34,975 bases of DNA, taken from positions 2,531 to 37,505 of the forward strand of contig DKLZ01000046.1 in assembly GCA_002455955.1 (NCBI GenBank), read 5' to 3'. The translations under genes and the position numbers were made by a program. Origin of the DNA: Dehalococcoidia bacterium UBA6627. Lineage in GTDB: Bacteria; Chloroflexota; Dehalococcoidia; UBA2979. Of this stretch, positions 7,393 through 14,207 are shown in pieces (within the stretch, counting starts at the first letter, position 1; each line of letters begins with the position of its first letter). The notes under the pieces were generated by a model, which saw nothing but the letters and a program-made list of their open reading frames with translations, searched no databases and was not told the origin of the DNA.

Positions 7393-10300
7393 TCATCTCC
7401 AGAACTTGCCTTCGGGAGCATGGAAATCCTCTCTAAGTGTTAGAGCTTTAAGGTGTGTTGCTACCAATGTTTGCTGCTCTACGGAGCGCTGTTCGAGTAT
7501 CCCTTTAACAAGGATGAATGGATCAGTATGGACTTGATTGTGGAAACGCTCTGACAATTTCTTACTCACCAGAATATTTATAAGTCCAAATTCATCTTCG
7601 AGAAGTAGAAAGATAATGCCACTAGCAGTTGTTGGACGCTGTCGACAGACGACGAGTCCAGCTACCTCTACGTAAGTGTTGTTAGGCATCGAGTGAAGAT
7701 GATGACTGGAAGTGACATTTTCTCCAAGGGAAGTTCGCAGGAATTGCATTGGATGGCCATCAGGAGAGAGTGAAAGTAATTCATAGTCAACTCTTATCCG
7801 CTGATAGTTTGTGAAGTCTTTCAACTGGATCTGATCTTGAACTGTGGAAAGAGGGAGTCTCAATTGCTGTTGTATTTTAGATTTGCCTCGATCGGGGTTA
7901 CTCCCAAAGAGCCCAAGTTGCCAAATCAATTCACGTCTATTGAGCCCCAGTGAGTCGAAAGCACCAATGCGAATCAGATTTTGAACGGACTTGCGATTAA
8001 TGCCTGTTCGTTGAACGAAGTCAAATAGTGACACAAATCTGCCATCGATTGACCGCTGGGACTCGATGTAATTGGCAATTTGTTCGCTAATGCCGTTCAC
8101 ATACCCAAGACCAATCCGCACTGTTTCATCTGCATGCCAAATGGATGGTGCATCGTGTTGACTCGCTTCGATAGTACAGCGTGTACGACTGATATTGATG
8201 TCGGGTCGCTTTACCTCGATTTTGTGGCGCTTGGCATCGTTGATGAGAACATGTGGTGGATAAAATCCCACTGGCTGGTTGTTGAAAAGTGCACAGAAAA
8301 ACGGAACAGGATAATACTGCTTCAGCCAAGCAGTCTGATACGCGAGTAATCCGAATGCCGCACCATGGCTTTTAGGAAATCCGAATTTAGCGAAACCAAG
8401 TAGGTTTTGAAACATTCGAGTAGCTATTGCTTTAGGAACGTCTCGTTCATGTGCGCCATCCATAAATTTTTGCTCGTACCGCTTAATTGCCTCAAATGAT
8501 TGCTTGCGACCCATCGCACGTCGAAATTGCTCAGCCTGACTAACTGTGAACCCTCCCATCTGGCGTGCCACTTGAATGACTTGCTCTTGGAATAGCACTA
8601 CACCTAGCGTTTCGCTGAGCACTTCATCGACACACGCATGTACGCTTGGGGGCGTGTAACTTTCATCTAGCCGGCGTTGTTTTTCTCTTTCCTGTATGTA
8701 AGGGTTGACTGCCTTGCCAACAATTGGTCCTGGTCGAACGATTGAGACTTGCACTGTGAGATCCTCAAGAGTGCGAGGTTGAGTTCTCGGTAGCATAGCT
8801 ATCTGCGCGCGTGATTCGATTTGGAACACCCCGATCGTGTCACCGCGGCAGATAGCGTCGTAAACGTGGCTATCGTTAAAGGCAATACGTGATAAGTCGA
8901 TTGGCCTGTAGCCATGTTCGGCCGCGAGGTTGACTACCTCATCGACAACAGACAGCATACCGAGGCTGAGGAAGTCTATTTTTATCATCTTCGCATCGCT
9001 GATACTGTCCTTGTCCCAATGGCATAGATAGCGATTTGGCCATGCTGCTGGTTGGCATGGGACATAGTTGATCAATGGTTCTGAAGAGATCACCATTCCA
9101 CCTGGATGCTGTGAAAGATGACGTGGGAAGCCGTCTAGCTCCCGAGCTAATTCGACTAAATGTTGCCAATCTTTTGTCTGGGCAAGGTCGACGAAATCTG
9201 ATTGGTATGTGAGTTCTTCCGATAATTGATTAATACGACTAGGTGGGGCGATTTTCTTTGATAGACGCTTTAACTCTGTCACAGATAGCCCGAGCGCTTT
9301 ACCAACATCACGAACGGCGCTTTTTATTCGGTAGGTAGTGAAAGCTGCAACAAGTGCAGCATGTTCCTTTCCCCATGCTTGGTAGATGCGTTCGATTAAT
9401 TTGTTACGGATATCACGTGGAAAGTCGAGGTCAATATCTGGGAAAGTATGCATGTCATCGTTAAGGAAGCGATCAATTGTCAGATTGCTCTTAATGGGGT
9501 CGATATGTGAGAGCCCGATCAGATAGCAAGTTATCGATGCAACGGACGAGCCTCGTCCACGGCCTGGAGGAGTGGTTGCATGTTGTGGTGTGACTGTTCC
9601 ACGTATTTCAGCTTCTACTTCTGCTGCTAAATGAAAAATTTGGTGATAAACAAGAAAAAATCCTGCGAGACCGTTTGCCTCGATGAGGCGTAACTCATAT
9701 TTGAGGCGAGAAGTAGCGATTTCCCGAATGTGATCTGTTGCAGTGGCGTAGCGTTCATTCAATTGCCTGATGCAAATTGTTGCTAATTCTTCTGCAGACG
9801 TTTGTCCACTCTTGATTTTAGGTGCTGGTAGGCGATAACCGAGATCTTCCGTTAGGTCGAAGGTGCAGCGTTGAGCGATATGCACTGAGTTCGCTGCCGC
9901 ATCAGAGTGATAAGCTCTAAAACGTTGCATTTGTTCCTCGGGCGTGCGCAAGTAAAACTCAGCATTCGGTCGTCGTTCCTGGTGAGATTCATCGAGTGAC
10001 TTGCGATGTCGGATCGCTACCATCACATCTTGTAATCGATGACGGTCGCGATCGTGATAATGCACGTTTCCTGTTCCAACCACGCGAACACCAATCCGTT
10101 CCGCTATGGTTAGCAATGACCGATTCCGTGCCTGATCTCCGTAGACAAGATTGTCTTGTAATTCTACGAACACGTTTTCATGGCCGAACCACTGCACAAA
10201 CTGTCGCAATACTGACTCTGACTGCTGGAAGTGTCCGTCTTCTATCAACTGAGTTAGAACCCCTTCACGGCAACCGGTAAGTAAAATCACTCCTTGACTG

Positions 10301-10890
10301 TGAGCCTTGAGCTCCTCGATCGGGACGCATGGGTCGATTCGCTTTTGCTGTTTTGCTATTTCGCTTTCTTCGTTCAGTCCGAAGGCGATACTTGAAAGTC
10401 GGCAAAGGTTGGCATATCCATGTTTTGTTTCCGCGAGTAAGGTCACATGTGAGCGTCCGGATGACCCAGCCCTCGCTTTTTTTGATTGAATCGTTTCGCG
10501 TCTATTTCTTTGTACTTGCTTGGTGTGCCTGTGGATGTCAGCAAATCGGTCCTCAAATTGCAGATCGCTGTATTTCGCATCTAAGACTGTTAGTTCAAGG
10601 CCGGTAATTGGCTGCAGTCCAGCTTCTTTGGCTGTACGTGCGAATTCCATGGAACCGAACATTCCGTTGTGGTCAGTGAGTGCGAGTGCCACATGTCCTT
10701 GTTGACGCGCTTTCCATACCAATTCTTCGATCGATGAAGCGCCTTCTAACATTGAATAATTCGAGTGCGCATGTAGTTCTACATAAGGGGTTGTATCAAG
10801 TGTTTTAATCTGGGCAGGTACTTCACGCATATATAGGTCACCTGAGCGATTCAACATTAATGCGTTTGTTCGAACCATTCCGTGCGGCAT
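7393..10890 (-). CDS. dnaE2: error-prone DNA polymerase III alpha subunit DnaE2
   Basis: A 1165-residue C-family polymerase. The PHP domain begins at YVELHAHSNYS (H40, H42) and TDHNG (73-76). The polymerase palm has GRGRGSSVASI, the two-aspartate motif PDIDLDF (D485, D487) and the third aspartate D639 in KIDFLSLGML. A helix-hairpin-helix region follows, then an OB fold near the end (YVEVAGLVVCRQRP). DnaE2 performs mutagenic translesion synthesis with ImuB in SOS-induced cells. A basic, low-complexity insert of about 45 residues (103-147) interrupts the PHP domain. QLGLF at 991-995 resembles a sliding-clamp motif. The ATG at 10890 has AGGAAAGGA just upstream; ATGs at 10857 (TAATG with the previous gene) and 10830 (AGGTGA upstream) are alternatives. 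The gene is last in the imuB cassette. Confidence 0.92.
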   Translation of the reverse strand: MPHGMVRTNALMLNRSGDLYMREVPAQIKTLDTTPYVELHAHSNYSMLEGASSIEELVWKARQQGHVALALTDHNGMFGSMEFARTAKEAGLQPITGLELTVLDAKYSDLQFEDRFADIHRHTKQVQRNRRETIQSKKARAGSSGRSHVTLLAETKHGYANLCRLSSIAFGLNEESEIAKQQKRIDPCVPIEELKAHSQGVILLTGCREGVLTQLIEDGHFQQSESVLRQFVQWFGHENVFVELQDNLVYGDQARNRSLLTIAERIGVRVVGTGNVHYHDRDRHRLQDVMVAIRHRKSLDESHQERRPNAEFYLRTPEEQMQRFRAYHSDAAANSVHIAQRCTFDLTEDLGYRLPAPKIKSGQTSAEELATICIRQLNERYATATDHIREIATSRLKYELRLIEANGLAGFFLVYHQIFHLAAEVEAEIRGTVTPQHATTPPGRGRGSSVASITCYLIGLSHIDPIKSNLTIDRFLNDDMHTFPDIDLDFPRDIRNKLIERIYQAWGKEHAALVAAFTTYRIKSAVRDVGKALGLSVTELKRLSKKIAPPSRINQLSEELTYQSDFVDLAQTKDWQHLVELARELDGFPRHLSQHPGGMVISSEPLINYVPCQPAAWPNRYLCHWDKDSISDAKMIKIDFLSLGMLSVVDEVVNLAAEHGYRPIDLSRIAFNDSHVYDAICRGDTIGVFQIESRAQIAMLPRTQPRTLEDLTVQVSIVRPGPIVGKAVNPYIQEREKQRRLDESYTPPSVHACVDEVLSETLGVVLFQEQVIQVARQMGGFTVSQAEQFRRAMGRKQSFEAIKRYEQKFMDGAHERDVPKAIATRMFQNLLGFAKFGFPKSHGAAFGLLAYQTAWLKQYYPVPFFCALFNNQPVGFYPPHVLINDAKRHKIEVKRPDINISRTRCTIEASQHDAPSIWHADETVRIGLGYVNGISEQIANYIESQRSIDGRFVSLFDFVQRTGINRKSVQNLIRIGAFDSLGLNRRELIWQLGLFGSNPDRGKSKIQQQLRLPLSTVQDQIQLKDFTNYQRIRVDYELLSLSPDGHPMQFLRTSLGENVTSSHHLHSMPNNTYVEVAGLVVCRQRPTTASGIIFLLLEDEFGLINILVSKKLSERFHNQVHTDPFILVKGILEQRSVEQQTLVATHLKALTLREDFHAPEGKFWR

Positions 10891-11144
10891 TTATCCTTTC
10901 CTGCATCGTTGCGGAATACTGTCATTATGTAACCTTCCTCTAATAGGACTCTGAAATACGTCCGTTGTATTGGTTGTATACGCCACCACTCATCGTCAAT
11001 GCGCCACACTTCGATCACATTAGTCACTTTGCTCCAATAGGATTGTTTCGATGAACGTGCTCCTTCTCGGTTCTTGAATCTGTTAGAAGTTTTTGTGCGT
11101 GCTACCTGTGTGGGGAAGCCATCCTTATTGACTGTTACTTGCAC
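10857..11144 (-). CDS. DUF6504-like small protein of the imuB-dnaE2 cassette
   Basis: A 95-residue basic protein beginning with GTG 13 bases after the imuB stop and overlapping the start of dnaE2, so translation of the three genes is probably coupled. The central segment NVIEVWRIDDEWWR, followed by a Y-F-R-V-L-L strand and a final TEWFEQ, matches my memory of the DUF6504 family (V-x-x-W-R-x-D-x-x-W-W-R, then a tyrosine-rich strand). That family is found next to imuB and dnaE2 in Actinobacteria and relatives. No biochemical function is known to me. Lysine- and arginine-rich content in the first 40 residues could favour DNA contact, but that is inference. The family match needs a profile search. 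Confidence 0.7.
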   Translation of the reverse strand: MQVTVNKDGFPTQVARTKTSNRFKNREGARSSKQSYWSKVTNVIEVWRIDDEWWRIQPIQRTYFRVLLEEGYIMTVFRNDAGKDKCRTEWFEQTH

Positions 11145-11158
11145 TTTTCGAGGTTGCT

Positions 11159-12442
11159 TTAGGGGTCGTAATCCATGAGCGCGAATCGACGTTCTGGCAG
11201 TCTGCTTGATGATTCCACCTCCACTATTTGGGTCACTAGTGAACGACCAAAGCGAATCTGCAACTGTTTGACCATTTCCTCTAGATGTTGATTCTGTCGC
11301 TTATGCGTGAGAGAGAATTTGCTTTGATGGCCCTGTTCCACAGTCAGGCCACCTAATTCCAGTTCTAATTCAGCAACTGGTCCAGGAAATTTGGAATATT
11401 CAATAAGCGTGTGCAGCACGATAAATAGACGTTCTAGGTCTTCTGTAGGCTCATGTAATATTTGTGTTTTTTCCCACGAACGATCCCTGTCAGTTACTGC
11501 ACGTAATCGTATAAAGCGTATTGAGCGGTTCGAAGCTTGCGGTTGTTGTTTTGCCCGCTGTAGCAGCAAACGAGCATGTCGAGCTACCGCATCTCTGCTA
11601 ACAAGTGGTGATTCCATCTGGATATGTTCGATTACCCCCTTGTTGCTGATTGGTCGAGGAGATATCGGTGTGGGATCGTTACCAGTAGCTGCTAGCCATG
11701 CTCGATCTCCTGCCATTCCAAACTGTGCTGCTATTGCTTGTCTTGGAAGGTGCGCAAATTCGCCTATCGTTTGGATGCCTAATAGTGCTAATTGTTGCAG
11801 CGCCTCTATCTCTAGAGGGAGAAGTTGCGCTGATCGATCGGCCAGGAATTCGGCACTTTTGCCGGATACTACTTGTATCCAGTTTGCGCCTAATTCAATC
11901 GCTGTTGTTGGTGCGTTCGTACTGTCGAAAATACTTTGAAAGGCAACCGATTTGACCGGTGGTAGTACTGGCGATTGGTAAAATGATTTTGCTGTATGTG
12001 CGGCTGTGATTGCGGTGAATCGTTCCTCAGCTACTCCAAGGAACAACTGTAATTCATCTGGTATTGCGGCGTTTAACGCTGTCGCGAACGATCTGATATT
12101 TGGATACAAGCCTTTAAGCCCTATGAGATCGATGAGCATTTCGCCCGGAGCTAGTTCTTCTATAAATGGACTGACTTGTGCCACTGCTTCACTGAGTCGT
12201 TTTGCTGCGTGCGTGATTCGTGCTGGTTGTTGTTCAAGTACTAACAATGTGGGACATCGTGCGGTTGCCTTATGTAGAGGCATTCCTATCTGTACTCCAG
12301 ATTGCAATGCTGGTGTAGTTGCTTCAGCTACGCGCAAATTGACTTGGTCAGCGAGTACGACGGGACGTTCGATAAGTTGTGGTCGCGTAATTATTGCGCA
12401 GGTGAGTGCGAATGATGGGATAAAAAAATAGGCAATTGTCAT
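11159..12442 (-). CDS. imuB: ImuB-like catalytically inactive Y-family polymerase protein
   Basis: A 427-residue protein with the Y-family layout: N-terminal palm, fingers, a thumb with helix-hairpin-helix (LALLGIQTIGEFAHLPRQAIAAQFG) and a little-finger region. The acidic metal ligands of active Y polymerases are missing. The first motif reads IAYFFIPSFAL instead of a D-x-D-x-F-F type, and the second reads EELAPGEMLIDL instead of S-x-D-E. This loss is the mark of ImuB, which acts as the hub joining DnaE2 to the sliding clamp. The C-terminal LPERRF is also typical. The clamp-binding pentapeptide expected before the last helix is not clear; HQSKFSL lies in that position. ATG at 12442 follows CGGGGTG. 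It is the first gene of the cassette and sits directly under the SOS promoter. Confidence 0.87.
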   Translation of the reverse strand: MTIAYFFIPSFALTCAIITRPQLIERPVVLADQVNLRVAEATTPALQSGVQIGMPLHKATARCPTLLVLEQQPARITHAAKRLSEAVAQVSPFIEELAPGEMLIDLIGLKGLYPNIRSFATALNAAIPDELQLFLGVAEERFTAITAAHTAKSFYQSPVLPPVKSVAFQSIFDSTNAPTTAIELGANWIQVVSGKSAEFLADRSAQLLPLEIEALQQLALLGIQTIGEFAHLPRQAIAAQFGMAGDRAWLAATGNDPTPISPRPISNKGVIEHIQMESPLVSRDAVARHARLLLQRAKQQPQASNRSIRFIRLRAVTDRDRSWEKTQILHEPTEDLERLFIVLHTLIEYSKFPGPVAELELELGGLTVEQGHQSKFSLTHKRQNQHLEEMVKQLQIRFGRSLVTQIVEVESSSRLPERRFALMDYDP

Positions 12443-12468
12443 GATGCACCCCGACGAAGACGACGGCC

Positions 12469-12498
12469 ATTATACAGAACGTATGTTCTGTTATACAA
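12469..12498 (-). promoter_or_regulatory. sigma-70-type promoter of imuB
   Basis: Reading leftward, TTGTAT (12498-12493) is a partial -35 element and TATAAT (12474-12469) a perfect -10 element, 18 bases apart. The SOS operator fills the spacer. Transcription would start near 12461, giving a leader of about 20 bases with the ribosome binding site GGGGTG before the imuB ATG. Confidence 0.7.
12474..12491 (-). promoter_or_regulatory. LexA-type SOS operator of the imuB-dnaE2 cassette
   Basis: ACAGAAC-GTAT-GTTCTGT forms a palindrome with perfect 7-base arms around a 4-base centre. The core GAAC-N4-GTTC (12477-12488) is the LexA recognition pattern of Gram-positive-type SOS systems. It lies about 32 bases upstream of the imuB start and fills the spacer of the predicted promoter, an ideal place for repression. 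No lexA gene is in the window. Confidence 0.85.
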
Positions 12499-12858
12499 GA
12501 GTGCTCACATTGCAAACTGATGTGCTCCTTAAATAAAGGAAGCTTGTGCCGTCATAGATATGAGAGTTGCTGCGCTTTAGATTGCTTCATTGGAAGAAGT
12601 CGAACGCGTCTCTAGTATGTTATCGGAGTGATCAATCGCACTTGGTTCGCGTCATCGTTTAGGCAGTTTTCATTGAGGAATCCACAAATTGATACGAAAC
12701 AATTTATGTTTCTGCGGGACGTTGTGGTTTTGAAATATTGCTCGTTACAAATGCCTAGCAATACTTACCGATGCGATACGTAACAATCTCAAAGGGAATA
12801 TTGTTTTCGTTATACTGAGCAGCCTTCAACGCTATCGAAGCCTCACTAAGGAGTTCCT
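12499..12858. other. intergenic region between divergent imuB and DDN-like genes
   Basis: This is most of a 416-base gap between two divergent genes. I see no credible open frame or tRNA-like structure. It ends with an AAGGAG ribosome binding site just before the ATG at 12859. A TATACT sequence near 12814-12819 could be a -10 element for the rightward gene, but no convincing -35 element sits 16-18 bases before it. The spaced direct repeat at 12691-12787 is listed separately. Confidence 0.5.
12691..12787. repeat. spaced direct repeat GATACG(A/T)AACAAT
   Basis: GATACGAAACAAT at 12691-12703 recurs as GATACGTAACAAT at 12775-12787: 12 of 13 bases are identical and starts are 84 bases apart, eight helical turns at 10.5 bases each. 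Two copies in one intergenic region upstream of the DDN-like gene could be a regulator's binding sites, or chance. No family of regulator can be named. Confidence 0.35.
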
Positions 12859-13224
12859 ATGGATGCCTCAGTGGAAGAAGCCCTCAAGAATGATACGGTC
12901 ATTGATATCACTACTACCGGTCGAAAAAGTGGTGAAGCGAGGCGTATTGAGATCTGGTTCCATAATCTCGATAGTCGATACTTCATCACTGGGCGACCAG
13001 GCCGTCGTTCCTGGTATGCGAATCTACTTGCGAATCCTGACTTCGTTTTTCATCTTAAGGAAAGTACGCAGGCTGAGCTTTCAGCCACTGCGCGTGCAAT
13101 TACTAGTGACACTGAACGGCGTGAGATACTTGAACCGCTGATCGCTGGTATTGGTGATGATTCCGAGCGCCCTCTTGATCAATGGCTAGAGCGGGCACCA
13201 CTGGTTGAAGTTACGTTCAACTAG
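12859..13224 (+). CDS. DDN-like nitroreductase family deazaflavin-dependent protein
   Basis: A 121-residue split-barrel protein of the F420H2-dependent/flavin oxidoreductase superfamily. ITTTGRKSGEARRIEIWF (residues 17-34) and the following YFITGRPGRRSWYANLLANPDF (41-62) are the diagnostic cofactor-binding segments of the DDN/DUF385 family. Members reduce quinones, nitro compounds or enones, and most use F420, though some bind other cofactors. The ATG is preceded by AAGGAG at six bases. No F420 biosynthesis gene is nearby. The gene stands alone, divergent from the SOS cassette and convergent with exonuclease III. Cofactor and substrate are inferred from family only. Confidence 0.8.
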   Translation: MDASVEEALKNDTVIDITTTGRKSGEARRIEIWFHNLDSRYFITGRPGRRSWYANLLANPDFVFHLKESTQAELSATARAITSDTERREILEPLIAGIGDDSERPLDQWLERAPLVEVTFN

Positions 13225-13235
13225 ATACTCTCAGC

Positions 13236-13253
13236 ATTGAAAATCGTTTCAAT
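13236..13253. terminator. hairpin between convergent DDN-like and exonuclease III genes
   Basis: ATTGAAA (13236-13242) and TTTCAAT (13247-13253) pair perfectly around a 4-base loop. The hairpin sits 12 bases after the DDN-like stop and in the gap shared with the convergent xth gene, so it could serve both. The stem is A/T-rich and there is no uridine run after it, so the terminator call is weak. Confidence 0.35.
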
Positions 13254-13292
13254 ACCTAGAGATGCATTGCTCTGCGCTGGTGAGTTCGAAAT

Positions 13293-14072
13293 TCAGTCGC
13301 GAAGTTCGAGTAGGACGGGAATGTGATCGGACGGTTTTTCGATTCCGTTTTGAACCTTGCGATCGTCGCGGTTTATGACTACTGATGTGATTCGTTTTCG
13401 AAGAGTTTCAGTGACAAGCATCAAGTCTATTCGTAACCCTTTGTTGAAACGAAAGGCCGCCCTTTGATAATCCCACCAGGTGAATACGCCAGCTTCATCT
13501 GAGACTGCTCGTAATGAATCTGTTAATCCCCAATCTATGAGCGCTTGCAACTGATGGCGTACTTCATCGCTACTGATCGCACTGTTATGCCAGATTGCGG
13601 GGTCGTGAACATCTCGATCTTCAGGCGCGATATTAAAATCTCCTGCGACTACGATTTGTTCTGTAGGGTCATATCGTTGCTGGAGCCATGCGAATAGTGA
13701 ATCTAGCCAATGTTGCTTATAGATGAACTTGGCGGTGCCGACTTGCTGACCATTCGGCACGTATATATTAACGATTCGAATACCTGCGATCGTTCCGGCA
13801 ATTCCACGAGCTTCCGTATCACCTTTAAGAGGGAAGCCAGCCTCCATGTTCTCGATGGGTAATTTTGAGGCGATTGCGACACCGTTATAGGCGGGTTGTC
13901 CGTAGAGTTCGATGTAATAACCAAGCTTTTCGAATGGTTCGCGCGGGAATTCTTTGTCGACAACTTTTGTTTCCTGCAATAAGAGGACATCCGGTAAGTT
14001 TGCCTCGACCCACAGCATTACACGGTTTGTTCGTGCGCGAATTGAGTTCACATTCCAGGTTGCGATTTTCAT
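13293..14072 (-). CDS. xth: exodeoxyribonuclease III / AP endonuclease
   Basis: A 259-residue member of the ExoIII/APE1 endonuclease-exonuclease-phosphatase family, acting in base excision repair at abasic sites and on 3' blocked ends. All catalytic segments are present: N7 in TWNVNSIR, E34 in LQETKV, D145 and N147 in AGDFNIAPEDRD, and D249-H250 in PSDHIPV. Length matches the family. No Shine-Dalgarno sequence is obvious before the ATG at 14072. It lies near the SOS cassette but has its own transcription direction and no visible SOS box, so a shared regulation is not claimed. It is divergent from the gamma-glutamyltransferase gene. Confidence 0.93.
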   Translation of the reverse strand: MKIATWNVNSIRARTNRVMLWVEANLPDVLLLQETKVVDKEFPREPFEKLGYYIELYGQPAYNGVAIASKLPIENMEAGFPLKGDTEARGIAGTIAGIRIVNIYVPNGQQVGTAKFIYKQHWLDSLFAWLQQRYDPTEQIVVAGDFNIAPEDRDVHDPAIWHNSAISSDEVRHQLQALIDWGLTDSLRAVSDEAGVFTWWDYQRAAFRFNKGLRIDLMLVTETLRKRITSVVINRDDRKVQNGIEKPSDHIPVLLELRD

Positions 14073-14207
14073 TAGAGTGATACTGATCGAGAAGGATGAC
14101 TAGCGAGTGTATTGTTAGTAGCTATTCGATTGATCAACGATAGCAAAGAGTTACGGTCGTAGTATTAATTGTTACTGATTACCGCTATTCCTTAATGGAG
14201 CGATGCT

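Noticed and set aside
11391..11939. 182-codon open frame opposite imuB
   Set aside because: It lies antisense within a clearly coding gene, its product is rich in serine, arginine, cysteine and isoleucine without a domain, and there is no ribosome binding site.
12499..12858. Possible small RNA or tRNA in the longest intergenic gap
   Set aside because: No cloverleaf, no TTCGA-type T-loop and no paired promoter and terminator could be found by eye.
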